A stretch of 64,000 nt of DNA, from positions 10,888,058-10,952,057 of the forward strand of contig OX638135.1 in assembly GCA_951804985.1 (NCBI GenBank), read 5' to 3'. The notes beneath the pieces were generated by a model. That model was not told the origin of the DNA and ran no database searches. It worked only from the letters and a program-made list of their open reading frames with translations. The first letter of the stretch is position 1. The number at the start of each line of letters is the position of its first letter. The DNA is from Dryomyza anilis (Eukaryota > Arthropoda > Insecta > Diptera > Dryomyzidae). Positions 43,971 through 55,686 of this stretch are shown in pieces. The position numbers and the translations under genes were made by a program.

Positions 43971-46180
43971 ACCAGTTGGGAAGGTTAGATCACATGGGAA
44001 ATTTTAAATTTAAATTCCTAACTATATTATGATAGTTAGGATTATAAAAATTATAGTCGATCTAAGCCGACTATAAATACCCTACACATATGTGTTGTTA
44101 CCATTCAAAGTGGTATATTGGTCACCAGGGAATACGAATCCTTAAAATAACTACAAACTTTCAATCGCTGAAGAATTCCCATTCATTTGATACCCATATT
44201 TGCAAATGGGTAGGTGTACCGAATTTCGATTTTTTTTTTGGAACCACAAGTCGTATAGGCGGAAAACATTATTTTCATGTATATGAGCATGATTTTAATA
44301 TGTATTTGACTAAAATAGTTTAACTAAGCACGTGATCTGTAGACGTAAATTTAATATGAGGCATTTTTGAATATAAATGGTCAGATCACTGATCACAATA
44401 TACCGATCTCGCCAGTTTTCGCACATACATCGTAGGTATATAAGTAATCTAAATTATAAGTTTCATTTATCTAACTCTTCAATTGTTTAAGTAGTAGGGA
44501 TTTCAACAGAAAGACGGACAGACAGACAAACAGACGGACAGACAGACGGACATCGCTAAATCGACTCAGGAGGTCATGCTGATCAAGAATATATATACTT
44601 TTCCATACCGGATATGCTTCCTTCTGGGTGTTACAAACGGCGTACCAAACTGAATATACCCTTTCACACTTAGTGTAGGGCAGGCATGTCAAACTCCTTT
44701 GGCATCACGGGCCGCATTGGCAACTCTAAAGATGAGGCGGGCCGCAATTGTGTACCATACAAAAAAAAATTCGCTCGTTTTTTACATTTGGTTCTTCTGT
44801 TGGAAAATAAAATATAATGTTAAGATGATAACATTTTCCATTGATTCTCGTTAAAAGCGCCGCAGGCGAAAATTTTGTAAAATATGGTGCGATTTTTGTC
44901 TGTTTGAAATATATCGAAAATTTCTTTGATCCTGCCAAAAATTTTGTCAGGGGTATATACAATGGAGTATATTTCAACCACCAGAGACAATTTTGTAAAA
45001 CAGATCTAACAATCATACAAAATTTTTTCAATTTTTTATGTCCGCAAAATCGTACGAAATCTAATTAGCTCTTGTACCAATATCGAAGGCCAAATCGTAT
45101 TAAAACTACAAAAATAGTTCAAAGCGAAATATGGCCGTTTTTTTCGAAACGAGAATAAAAACGATTCTGGATTAATATTGCATCAAATAGTTCAAATATA
45201 TAGAGATATATTTCAAAAACATTGCGATGTGGAAAATGTTTAAATATCCTAACATAAAATTTTACTCTACTAAAATTATGAAATTTAAAAAATTAGAAAC
45301 GAGATCGAATTTTGGTACCCTAGTTAGTTCGAGAAAACTTCGAGGCATAAATCACATGGCAGACTTCTTACCAAACATATTGAAATTTTTTTTTTTAAAT
45401 ATCGTATATAAATTTGATATTTATATAAATTTGAAATTTATATAAATTTTAAAAGGGTTCCTTTTTATGTACAACTAATTTAAATTGCAAGGACAATCCA
45501 TTGATTAGAGATGTAGGGATTTAGAAGTTATAACAACGTTTATTTTATTATCCTTATAATGGGGTTTGCAGCTTTTCTACGGTCAAGAGTTTTTTCTACG
45601 ACCACAAAAAGTGATTATTGATTAATTTTTTGAAACTTTGAACCACTCTATCTCTGGAGAAGGTGAGTCTGGAAATCTGATAGATTTGGTGTGGAATGTC
45701 TCTAAACAAAAAGTTTTACTTACTAAAAAAAATGTTAAAATGAATACAATTTCAATTTTTACAATGCAAGACTCTTGTCTACAAATTTTTGATTCTTGTT
45801 TTATTTTGATTGCGCCTTTATTTGATACTGGAGCTAATTCCGAAAATGGTTTTGTTAAATATGTGTTTAAAATGAAAATTATGATAATAAATTAAGACTC
45901 GAGTCTTCGAGTCTCAATTTCTCATTATTAAATTTTGGAAAATATAAAAATATTGATTTTTTAAATAAATTAATAAGTTTTTAACCAAGAATAAATGGTA
46001 ATCTTGATTATGCCTCCGTTATTTAATATAATAATCATTTTAACGCCTGAAAATAAAATATTTTTAAAATTTTTCAATTCTTAAAAATGTATTTTTCTTA
46101 TATTATTGAGAAAGTCTTCGCGGGCCGCACAGAAATGTTGACGGGCCGCGTGTTTGACATGCCTGGTGTAGGGTATAAAA
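43971..46180 (+). mobile_element. Mini-me-like element, copy B, split by hAT
   Basis: From accagttggg (43971) through the hairpin, TA tract and GACAGACGGACA tract to gtgtaggg (44680). It continues after the hAT insertion as tataaaa (46174-46180). About 717 bases without the insertion. Confidence 0.75.
44681..46165. mobile_element. Non-autonomous hAT element
   Basis: 1485 bases with 14-base perfect inverted ends CAGGCATGTCAAAC (44681) / GTTTGACATGCCTG (46152-46165), and subterminal GGGCCGC words on both sides. Flanked by the 8-base duplication GTGTAGGG (44673-44680, 46166-46173), the hAT hallmark. CAG-starting ends with 'TGTCAAAC' are common in hAT families. No transposase frame. The interior includes a partial TCATTCCA-type repeat near 45640-45700. 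Confidence 0.88.
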
Positions 46181-46525
46181 ATGTCCTTTAAGCACTTGCG
46201 CAAACTCACAGGATCAATTTTATTTTGTTTTTAAAGGCTTGTTCTTAGTTTTAGAAGGCCTAGTTTCAGAAAGTCGACGCGGAGGGAAAGAAAAATTAAT
46301 TTCAAATTTTTCATACAAATTTGAATCAGTCTTATATACATATATACACCAAGAAAACGGAATGATTACACAGTGCAGCAAAAAATACCATATTGCGATT
46401 TGATAACATGAGGTCACTGATCTCGAATCTGAAGTCCGATTTGCTACATCTTTTATTTCAGCTTTCTAAAATTTTGTGTGAAAAGTGCATGCAACGTAAT
46501 AAATAAAATACAAAATTTATGGTTT
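46181..46525. other. Non-coding spacer
   Basis: No motif-bearing frame or repeat end recognised. Confidence 0.45.
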
Positions 46526-47182
46526 TTTATACCCTACACTAAGAGTGAAAGGGTATATTCAGTTTGGAACGTCGTTTGTAACACACAGAAGGAGGCATCT
46601 CCGGTATGGAAAAGTATATATGTTCATTATCAGCATGACCTCCTGAGTCGATTTAGCGATGTCCGTCTGTCTGTCTGTCCGTCTGTCTGTTGAAATCCCT
46701 ACTGCTTAAAATATTGAAGAGTTAGATAAATGAAACTGATAACTTAGATTACTTATATACCTACGCTGTATGTGCGAAGATCGGTTTATTGTGACCTGTG
46801 ATCTGACCATTTATATTAAAATACCTCATATAAAATTTGCATATACAGTTTAATGTTGCTGTTTACGTGCTGCACAAATACATGAAAGTAATGTTTTCCC
46901 GCGAAACGACTTGTGGTTCCCAAAAAAAAAATCGAAATTCGGTACACCTACCCATTTGTAAATATGGGTATCAAATGAATGGAAATTCTTTAGCGATTAA
47001 AAGTTTGTAGTTATTTTCATGATTCGTATTCCCTGGTGACCTATATACTATTTTTAATGGTAACCACACATATGTGTAGGGTATGTATATTCGGCTTAGA
47101 CCGAGTATAATTTTGATAATCCTAACTATCATAATAACACCTACTTTAAATTTTCCCATGTGATCTAACCTTTCCAACTGGT
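46526..47182 (-). mobile_element. Mini-me-like element, copy C
   Basis: Complement orientation: ttttataccctacactaaga at the left, GTCTGTCTGTCCGTC tract (about 46663-46690), ending ctttccaactggtt at 47182. About 657 bases. Confidence 0.75.
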
Positions 47183-47478
47183 TACTATTCTGTTTAATGG
47201 GTGGATCTGAGGCAATTTTGTTATTTAAGGACCCAACTTATTTTTTATGGGGAATATATTTGCTAAAGAGAGTATAATAGTTTTTTCAAGAAATCACGCG
47301 GTATTTCAAAATTTATAATTAGTAGCGATAAAATTAAAAAAACGGGTGTAATAAAAAAAAAGTTAGGACGATGGTGTCAAAGTAAAAAAAAACGCCTGTT
47401 CATGACAAACATTTCTGAAGGCACCAAACCTGTATCTTTTGAAATGAAAATATTTTTACTTACTTACTTAAATGGCCC

Positions 47479-49110
47479 TTACAACCGTGGGTCGGTTTTG
47501 GCCGTTGAGATGAAGCCGCGCCAATCGGATCTGCTTTGCGCGCGCTGACGCCAGTTAGAAATACCAAGCGTTGCCAGGTTGTCCTCAACTTGGTCTTTCC
47601 AACGCAGATTTGGACGCCCTCTTCTACGCTGTCCACCTTCGAGTTTCGATTCAAGCACCTTCTTGGCTGGAGTGTTTTCATCCATTCGTTTGACATGACC
47701 TAGCCAGCGATGCCGCTGGATCTTGATGCGCTTGACTATGTCAATGTCGTCGAATAACTCATACAGCTCGTGGTTCATCCTGATTCGATACTCCTTAGCA
47801 AAGCAGATTAGGCCACAGATTTTACGGAGAATCTTTCTCTCGAACGCTCTCCGTACTCTCTCATCGGTGGAGGCCAGCGTCCATGTTTTTGCACCATAAA
47901 TAAGGACATGACCTAGCCAGCGAAGCCGCTGGATCTTGATGCGCTTGACTATGTCAATGTCGTCGAATAACTCATACAATTCGTGGTTCATCCTGATTCG
48001 ATACTCCTAGCAAAGCAGATTAGGCCACAGATTTGACGGAGAATCTTTCTCTCGAACGCTCTCCGTACTCTCTCATCGGTGGAGGCTAGCGTCCATGTTT
48101 TTGCACCATAAAGAAGGACGGGCATGATGAGTGACTTGTAGAGCGTTATTTTTGTCCGGCGAGAGAGGGCTCTCCTTCTCAATTGCCTACTGAGCCCAAA
48201 GTAGCACCTGTTGGCAAGAGCTATTCTTCGTTTGATCCCCAGGCTAACGTCGTTGTTGCTGTTTACGCTGGATCCCAGATAGACAAAGTCCTTCACAATG
48301 TCGAACTTGTGGGTGTCAAATTCAGCTTTTTGTCCAAGACGCACGGACTCTTTTTTGCTTGTTGACACAAGGAACTTCGTCTTGTCCTCGTTCACCGCTA
48401 GACCCATTCGACGCGACTCTTTCTCCAATCTGGAGAATGCTGCGCTGACTGCTCGTGTGCTCCTGCCAATGATATCAATATCGTCGGCATATGAGAGCAG
48501 CATGACACTTTTGTTGAGGATAGTGCCGCTTTGACGGAGTTCGGCAGCTCGAACTATTTTCTCCATCAATAAGTTAAAAAAGTCGCACGATAGGGAGTCA
48601 CCCTGTCTGAAACCTCGTTCGGTATGAAATGGCTCGGAGAGGTCTTTTCCTATTCTCACTGAGCAACGTGTGTTGCTCAGGGTCATCCTGCAAAGCCTTA
48701 TAAGTTTCGCAGCTTTACCGAACTCAGACATTGCGGCGTATAATCGTTCTCTTATCGGAGTGTCGAAGGCTGCTCTATAGTCGACTAATAGGTGGTAGGG
48801 GTTAGGCGCAATGTGAAAATCTGGTCTATGGTGGACTTTCCAGGTCTGAAGCCGCACTGATAAGGTCCAATCAGTCTGTTGACGATGGGCTTCAGTCTTT
48901 CACATAATACGCTCGATAGAACCTTGTATGCGATATTGAGTAGGCTGATCCCACGGTAGTTGGCGCAGATAGTGGGATCCCCTTTCTTAAGGATTGGGCA
49001 GAGTACACTGAGTTTCCAGTCACTTGGCATGCTTTCGTTCGACCATATTCTGCTTACGAGCTCGTGCATGCTCTCTATTAGCTCTTCGCTTCCGGTCTTA
49101 AACAATTCAG
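47479..49110 (-). pseudogene. RT and C-terminal part of RTE-type LINE, copy 1
   Basis: RT start (49105-48785): SMPSDWKLSVLCPILKKGDPTICANYRGISLL, YQCGFRPGKSTIDQIF. A shift leads to 48857-47988: VDYRAAFDT, ERGFRQGDSLSCDFFNLL, catalytic YADD at 48480-48491 (complement), DFVYLGSSVN, RRTKITLYKSLIMPVLLYG. The C-terminal part (47991-47479) has WLGHVKRMDE and GQRRRGRPNLRWKDQV, typical RTE tail motifs, with an internal 213-base duplication. A frame break separates it from the RT frame near 47988. Confidence 0.88.
47692..48117 (-). repeat. 213-base in-frame tandem duplication in the LINE tail
   Basis: gacatgacctagccagcg starts at 47692 and again at 47905. Period 213 (71 codons) keeps frame, so the protein repeats the ELYELFDDIDIVKRIKIQR region and the preceding TWTLASTDERVRRAFERKI block. 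Copies differ at a handful of bases. Confidence 0.88.
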
Positions 49111-49311
49111 CAGGCAGGCCATCAGCACCTGCGGCTTTGTTGTTTTTCAGCCGAGCAATGGCTGTTCTGACCTCGTCATGGTCGGGTGGTGGAATCTCAA
49201 CGTCGTCATCAAGTACTGGGGTTGCCGGGTTTGCTATCTATCGGTGGAATTGCGGTCATCATCACCGGTCAGCAGTTTAGAGAAGTGATCCCTCCATATT
49301 TTCAGTGTGCT

Positions 49312-50704
49312 CTAGATATCTGTCACTAGATTTCCGTTCTCATCTTTACAGGAAGAGGCTCCGGATTTTGAACCTCCGGCTAGGCGTCTTATTTTCTCGA
49401 AGAATTTTCGAGCCTCATTCCTGTCCCCATGCATCTCAATCTCCTCACACTCACGTCTTTCTGCCTCGCTTTTTTTTACGCCTGAAAAGACGTCTCTCTT
49501 CCCTCCTCTTCTCTTTGTATCGGTCCTTCGCAGCTCGCGTAGATACTGACTGCAGGGTGGATTTGTACGCAGCGTCTTTCTCTGCAGAGGCCGCGCGACA
49601 CTCTTGGTCATACCACTGATTCCTCAGGGAGCGTTGGAATCCAAGCGTCTCTTCGGCAGCCGTACGCATAGAGCAGGAGATATGATTCCACTGCGCGCTT
49701 ATATCATAGAGAGGAGGAGTGCTTTGTCTAAGCAGGTGTGAGAGTCGAGTGGAAAAGGCTTGCGTTGTCTGTTGTGATTGCAGTTTTCCGACGTCTAGCT
49801 TTCTCTGCGTTTGGTTCCGTACGTTCTTCGCAGCGCTTAAGCGTGTGGGGACCTTGGCTGCTACAAGGTAATGATCCGAGTCTATATTGGCACCTCGGAT
49901 AGTGCGTACGTCCATCACGCTCGAAGCGTGCCTTCCGTCAATCACAACGTGATCAATTTGATTTCAAATTTTTTGATCGGGCGACAACCATGTGGCCTTG
50001 TGGATATCGAAATGTTCGAATCTAGTGCTACTAACTACCATGTTTCGTGCTGCGGCGAAGTTGATTAGCCTCGTTCCGTTATCGGAAGTGTTGGCATGGA
50101 GGCTAAATTTTCCAATTGTGGGACAATAGATGGCTTCTCTGCCCACCTTGGCGTTAAAATCGCCTAGCACGATTTTGATATCGTGGCGGGGACAGCGCTC
50201 GTATGCGTTGTCTAGGCGCTCGTAGAAGCGCTCTTTTGTCTCGTCATCTTTCTCGTTCATCGGAGCGTGTGCACAAATTAGGCTGATATGGAAATATTTA
50301 GCCTTGATGCGGATTGATGCCAGCCTTTCGTCCACGGGCGTAAACCTAGAGACAAGGTGGCGGAGTCTCTTGCCGACCACAAATCCACATCCAAATTCGT
50401 GTCTCTCCGCATGGCAGCTGTAGTAGATATCACAGGACGCTTGTTTCGAACAGCCCTGTCCCGTCCATCGCATCTCCTGGATAGCGGTGATGTCAGCCTT
50501 ATATTTTTCGAGGACATCTGCCAGCTGGATAGAGGCACCTTCCCTATAAAGGGTCCGGACATTCCAGGTGCATATCCGAAAATCATGGTCCTTAAAACGT
50601 TTGCGTGGGTCGTCATCGTTGTAATCGGTCGTTATCCGAGGCTTCTTTTTTGTTTTCATTGGGCGCATAGGTTTTTTCCGTGGTGGGACCCAAACCCAAC
50701 GCAC
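49312..50704 (-). pseudogene. Endonuclease and linker of RTE-type LINE, copy 1
   Basis: Frame 50704-49964 starts MRWVWVPPRKK and shows FRICTWNVRTLYREG, ITAIQEMRWTG, GCGFVVGKRL, LICAHAPMNEKDDETKERFYE, VLGDFNAKVG and NMVVSSTRFEH, i.e. the APE-type endonuclease common to RTE LINEs (often annotated 'craniofacial development protein 2-like'). A break near 49960 is followed by HASSVMDVRTIRGANIDSDHYLVAAK (the SDH block) and a basic linker (49945-49451), then 49611-49312 in another frame. Cuts the genomic target before reverse transcription. Confidence 0.88.
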
Positions 50705-50760
50705 GAACCCTCACTCTGAGGGAGATGCTCGCCACTCACTTTAGCAGACTTCTACACCGG

Positions 50761-51365
50761 GTGGTGTAGAGCGATGTTTCCAGGGACTTCCACGAGGAGG
50801 ACTTCCACCGAAGTGGAGGTGTCACCATTTGACAAATTGCCAATTCTGGTGACCAGTGAGTTGACTTGAGACGACACCGACAAGGATTGCGCTGGCTTCG
50901 CCATGTTGAAGCACTCAGACACGTTGCCTTGTGATAATCGCCCCCATAATCCCCCATTTTTAGTACTATCTTTAAACACCTTAATTGTTCATATTTGACC
51001 CCAAATTGTGAGGAACCCAGAACGGACATCAGATTCGAGATCAGCGACCACATTTTACCCTAAAATCGTTATCAAATCGGAAGATGGAAGAAAAAGTTGG
51101 ACATTTCGTCGTTGCGCCTAAAAAAGTAGTTATGTGTTTTTGAACAACTTTTCAGGAGAGCCAAAACATGATTTTTTTTTACCTCGTGTAGTTTTTTTTG
51201 CAAATAGTAAATTTTTATAATTTTCTTTATGTAATTTTGAATATTCCGTGAAAAATTTAACTATTTTTTTAAGTATTCAAATAAATTATCTAGTAGTCAA
51301 ATACATTAAAATGGTATCTGAAATCTCCATTATCACATAGGCACAATTCATGCTTCTAAATCATG
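50761..51365. other. Possible LINE leader and non-coding spacer
   Basis: About 50761-51060 is GC-richer and may be the 5' leader of the RTE LINE, but copy 2 does not match it. The remainder is AT-rich without features. Confidence 0.4.
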
Positions 51366-51369
51366 GTAT

Positions 51370-51614
51370 CGTAACGTCGGTAGCTCAATGTTAGTGCGTT
51401 GGACTGCAAGCCGACAGGTCCCAGGTTCAAGCCTGGACTGGGGCAAACAATCTCTTTTCAGAGAAACATTTTCTTATACCGCGCTACCTCTCGGCAGTAA
51501 ATGGCAAACCTTCGAGAGTAAAACATTGCCTTTGAAAAGCTCTCACCCGCCGTTCGTATTCGGCATTAACCTGTAGTTCCTACCACTTTGAGTACAAATA
51601 TAACACGCACAAAA
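51370..51614 (+). mobile_element. tRNA-derived SINE, copy 2
   Basis: Matches copy 1 over the tRNA-like head (GTAGCTCAATGTTAGTGCG, B box GGTTCAAGCCT at about 51425) and body to 'gagtacaaatataacacgcac'. The (ATT)n tail is missing. Target duplication not seen. Confidence 0.85.
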
Positions 51615-52655
51615 GGTTATAAAAGGTTATATTCACTTTGGTCATCAGTTTAAAACAAACAAAAGAAAGAATGGATATTCAGAGTTTTAATTATATCTGA
51701 ATTCGATAGCCATTACCACAAAAATTCCATCCCCGGCAATTGATACTTTCTCACATGTAGAATTTTTTCAGATGAAGAATATTTGTCAATAATTGCAGCT
51801 CCTTTATTTTCTTGAATTGTGCAAGGCATTTATTGATTTTCGGGTATCCTTCTGGCACTTAATGCCGCTTTGGCACAGGTGTCAGAACTTAAATTACTTG
51901 TATATCAACACTGTCTGGTATTGAACATTATTATAAGGAGTCCGTTACGATCTTTGATCTGATCACTTTTGTAAATACACCTCATATAACACTAAAACTA
52001 ACTGGAAAATTCTCAATGTCACCAATCCCTCTATTCCGAATTTGGCATATATTTTACAAGAGCACAAATATAATATTATATAAATACATTGGTATATAGA
52101 AGACCACGAATGTTATTAACTGTTGCGCCCTCAGATCGAATATCTGTCCTTATGGTAGAAAAATTACTAGGAACATTTCCATAATTTAAAAAAAAAAAAT
52201 ATTATCTAAATAATATAATATATATAATGTTTGGATGACCTTGCGTGTCTTATACGACTTATGTAGTGCGATGATAAATAGGTGGATTGAATTATTTTTC
52301 TATGGTAGAATATATGATCGCTATCAACTTCCATTATATTGTGTTCTTTTTCGAATATTAATTGTTCAATTTCTATGTTCATTTCCACAGATAAATTGGC
52401 AAAACTACTGCACAAAACTTTGTTTTTATTTTGATAATGCAGTTTGTTATATCATTGGCTGTAACTCCGCCATCGCCTTCATGGCAAATGAATAAATGCT
52501 TATCTTTTGTATTTTTTGTATGTAGATGCACTGCTAGTTTTTTTTATAATATTGTTCAGATACAAGAAGCTTTGGGCATAGCAATACACTCTGCATATCC
52601 ATTGATAGAACACATAACTGCTTTTGAATGAACAAAATATCAGATTGCTGTAATT
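51615..52655. other. AT-rich non-coding stretch
   Basis: No gene accepted. Two acceptor-like sites (ttcatttccacag at 52390, ttttataatattgttcag at 52560) precede short open stretches, but these lack supporting donors or motifs. Confidence 0.4.
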
Positions 52656-53108
52656 TTTAAAGTAGGGCTATTGTGATAGTTGGTGTGATGAAGTTAGTAT
52701 ATATTAGTATATAGTATATATTAGTATATTAGTTAGTATATTAGTTAGTATATACAATGTATATTTGACCAACAAAGTTTACTTATGCCCGTATAAAGTA
52801 AAATTGATCTATAGATGTAATGAGGTATTTGAATATAAGTGGTCGGATCACAGGTCTTAATAGACCGATTACGCACATACAGCGTAGGTATATATAGTAA
52901 TCCAAATTAGAAGTTTCATTGATCTAACTCTTCAATTTTTTAAGTAGTGGGGATTTCAACGGACAGACAGACGGACATCGCTAAATCGACTCAGGAGGTC
53001 ATGCTGATCAAAAATATATATCCTTTTCCATAATGGATATGCTTCCTTCTGAGTGTTACAAACGGCGTACCAAACTGAATATACCCTTTCACTCTTAGTG
53101 TAGGGCAC
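52656..53108 (+). mobile_element. Mini-me-like element, copy D (5' truncated)
   Basis: Starts in the 5' part (taaagtaggg...gtgatgaagttagta). Has a local expansion of ttagtatat words (about 52694-52755), then jumps to the middle of the element (caatgtatatttgaccaac), so it has an internal deletion. Right side runs to agtgtaggg. Confidence 0.7.
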
Positions 53109-53390
53109 AAAAACTACACGCTTTAACAATTCCAATATGCAGGAAATACAAATAAATTTGCAGCAAAAGTGTAAATAATTTGTAAACATCGCATATTTTG
53201 TATTATTTGTGAGATGTTTCTTATAAACATCACGAAAAATTGAATATATGTTGAAGATTCACTGCAACTACTAGAGAAATAGGTAGCATTGCTGCAATAA
53301 TGTTTAAGGCTCTAATACTTTTGAACCATCTTTCGTTTTCTTAGTGTATTTGTCAAGTTGTGATTAAATTAAAATTGTATTACCTTATTC
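53109..53390. other. Non-coding spacer
   Basis: Nothing recognised. Confidence 0.4.
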
Positions 53391-53394
53391 ATAA

Positions 53395-53600
53395 AAAGCA
53401 TCGGCGGCTCGTCTGCTTAGTGCGTTGGATTACGAGTCAAAAAGTCGCTGATGTATTGGACGAAGGGCCGAAAGGTCCCGGGTTCAATCACTGTGACTGT
53501 CAACATGTTTATAATAGAAACATTTTTCTATGCGGTTTCTCGGCAGTCAATGACAAACTTACGAGAGTATACATCGCCCATGAATAGCTCTTAAAGCTCT
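53395..53600 (+). mobile_element. tRNA-derived SINE, copy 3 (decayed)
   Basis: 'cggcggctcgtctgcttagt' / 'gtgcgttgga' head, a roughly 35-base insertion, then 'gccgaaaggtcccgggttcaa' with a B-box-like GGTTCAA, followed by 'aacatttttctat', 'ctcggcagtcaatg' and 'gagagtatacatcgcc', a diverged body. Confidence 0.7.
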
Positions 53601-54285
53601 TTACTTAAATTTTATATAAAAAGTATTTAATTTAAATAAAAAATACTACGGGTGATAAGTGTCGAAAAGTATTTAAATTTATTACTTTTATTTAATGTTA
53701 TTACTTTATTCCCTCTGAGTAAATTTTCACATCGGTAATAATTGGATGGCTATATCTACTATATCTGTGGCAATATGAATTATCAGCATAACTCGAGAAA
53801 TGTTGAGTTATTAATACCATAGTAATCCTGATATACGAATTAATTTTGTGTCAAATTTTGATACTTATCCTTCTTATAGTTGCTAAGATACAAGCAAACA
53901 ACATAAAAGCATATCTACTTGTTATTAAATATTTATTTTTATTGAAAAAAAAAAACATTCGAAGAAAATTCTAACAAAAACATTTTGCAGACATTTATTT
54001 TATTTAAGTTTTTCATAAATTTCTAAATACAATTTTTTAAATATTTTTAAAAATAATTTTCGGAACCAATTGTAAAATTTAAAAATGCTCTCCTGAAAAG
54101 TTCAAAAATATAGACATATGCTTTTATTTCATGTTGCCTGTATCATAATATCTGTATCCTAATTTTACTGCAACAGTTCGAAATATTGTGGTGAATGGTA
54201 ATGTAACATTTTCAATAATATATTTCACCTTTGAATATATATTTTTTTAAATTACACTTGGATTAAAATACCACTAATTCAACAG
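53601..54285. other. AT-rich stretch upstream of the candidate exon
   Basis: No coding frame. An imperfect inverted pair (about 53884-53915 'gatacaagcaaacaacataaaagcatat' and 54115-54145 in reverse) suggests a small foldback insertion. If the exon at 54286 is real, this is intron. Confidence 0.45.
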
Positions 54286-54438
54286 GAAACTGATGGATTA
54301 TGCACGACACGTTTGACCACGTCCACCGTACAGGAGAGCCACACATCTAGTGGCATGCCACCAGCAGCAACCAGTGGTACCACCGGTGCACCAGCAACAT
54401 ATCAGCAGCAACAATGGAACAACAGCAGTCGTATTGAG
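54286..54438 (+). CDS. Candidate internal exon of a host gene
   Basis: 153 bases (51 codons) open in the frame starting ETDGLCTTRLTTS and ending QQWNNSSRIE. It begins after an acceptor-like taattcaacag and ends at GAG followed by GTAGCT, a plausible donor. Length is divisible by three, so it would be a symmetric phase-0 exon. It is far GC-richer than the DNA on either side and rich in Ser/Thr/Gln/Pro/Ala with polyQ-like codons (CAGCAGCAACAA), as is common in fly regulatory or signalling proteins. It matches none of the transposon families here. Protein not recognised; the first residues loosely recall the end of some SH2 domains, but this is too short to claim. No neighbouring exon was found. 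Confidence 0.5.
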
Positions 54439-54967
54439 GTAGCTTTTTTACGCGCTTGCACGTTCTTACTTACACCATATAAATTATTACTATACTTCAT
54501 TAAAATTGGGATTCACATCAGAATTTATTAACAAAACGTTGTACATTATGTAGTGTGTGGAAATTATGCGTCTAATGCTGTAGTTTATCAACCAATTGTA
54601 GGATGTTATAACTTCACATATTTCGAAGTTCACCGATTTGTCGAAAGTTAGTACACGCTGCAAAAAAAGGGCTCTCCCAAACATAATTTAGCAGGCTTTA
54701 CTTATATCTTTGGAGCTTTATGTAAACAAAAGTATTATTTCATTTCCAAATATTATTATAATAACAGCCAAACATATATTTGTTTTCGTTCAAACATATT
54801 TATGTTCAGAATGAATAATTTTTCCGCGTTATTTCAAACATATATATGTTTGAATGTGAAAAACATTTTATTTACATGTAAACATATTTATGTTTTCATT
54901 TAATTTTAATGTAAAAAAAAAGTAAATTTAGTGTTAATATCTTCTTCAAACAATATTCGTTATTCCC
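54439..54967. other. AT-rich stretch downstream of the candidate exon
   Basis: Contains a CACGCTGCAAAAAAA motif at 54654-54668 (see finding) and five copies of the palindromic word AAACATATxTATGTTT/AAACATATTTATGTT between 54770 and 54900. No gene. Confidence 0.45.
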
Positions 54968-55100
54968 TTTTTATACCCTACACTAAGAGTGAAAGGGTAT
55001 ATTCAGTTTGGTACGCCGTTTGTAACACCCAGAAGGAAGCATCTCCGGTATGGAAAAGTATATATATTCTTGATCAGCATGACCTCCTGAGTCGATGTCC

Positions 55101-55138
<38 letters not shown>

Positions 55139-55686
55139 TGAAATCCCTACTACTTTTAAAATTGAAGAGCTAGATAAATGAAACTTATAACTTAGATTAC
55201 TAATATACCTACGCTGTATGTGCGAAAAATCGGTCAATCGGCGAGATCGGTCCATTGTGACCTATGATCCGACCACTTACGATCAAATACCTCATATAAA
55301 ATGTACATATAAAGATCAATTTTTATGTATACGTGCTTAGGTAAACTTTTTTGGTCAAATGTATACATCATGCTCAAATACATGATAATAATGTTTTCCG
55401 GCGAAAAGACTTGTGGTTCACAAAAAAAAAAAATCGAAATTCGGTACACCTACCCATTTGTAAATATGGGTATCAAATGAATGGAAATTCTTCAGCGATT
55501 GAATGTTTGTAGTTATTTTCAGGATTCGTATACCCTGGTGACCTATATATCACTTTGAATGGTAACCACACACTTGTGTAGGGTATTTATAGTCGGCTTA
55601 GACTGACTATAATTTTGATAATCCTAACTATCATAATTACACCTACTTAAAAATTTCCCATGTGATCTAACCTTCCCAACTGGTTT
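54968..55686 (-). mobile_element. Mini-me-like element, copy E (full length)
   Basis: Complement orientation: tttttataccctacactaag at left, a pure (GTCT)n tract of ten units (about 55098-55138), ending ccttcccaactggt at right. 719 bases, a little longer than copy A partly because of the GTCT expansion. Confidence 0.8.
55098..55138. repeat. (GTCT)n microsatellite within mini-me-like copy E
   Basis: About ten uninterrupted GTCT units; other copies have only two to six imperfect GTCY units at the same place. Confidence 0.9.

Larger units (their letters stand above)
47457..50760 (-). mobile_element. RTE-type LINE, copy 1
   Basis: Minus-strand LINE with an (AAGT)n tail (plus: acttacttactt at 47458), endonuclease and RT of the RTE family type. 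GC-richer than surroundings. The 5' end is uncertain; related leader sequence may reach about 51060. It shares its architecture with copy 2 (56707-59385). Confidence 0.85.

Noticed and set aside
44681..46165. Autonomous hAT with transposase
   Set aside because: No frame with hAT transposase motifs in 1.5 kb; non-autonomous.
52390..52630. Two possible small exons after acceptor-like sites
   Set aside because: Short, AT-rich, no matching donors or motifs, ambiguous frames.
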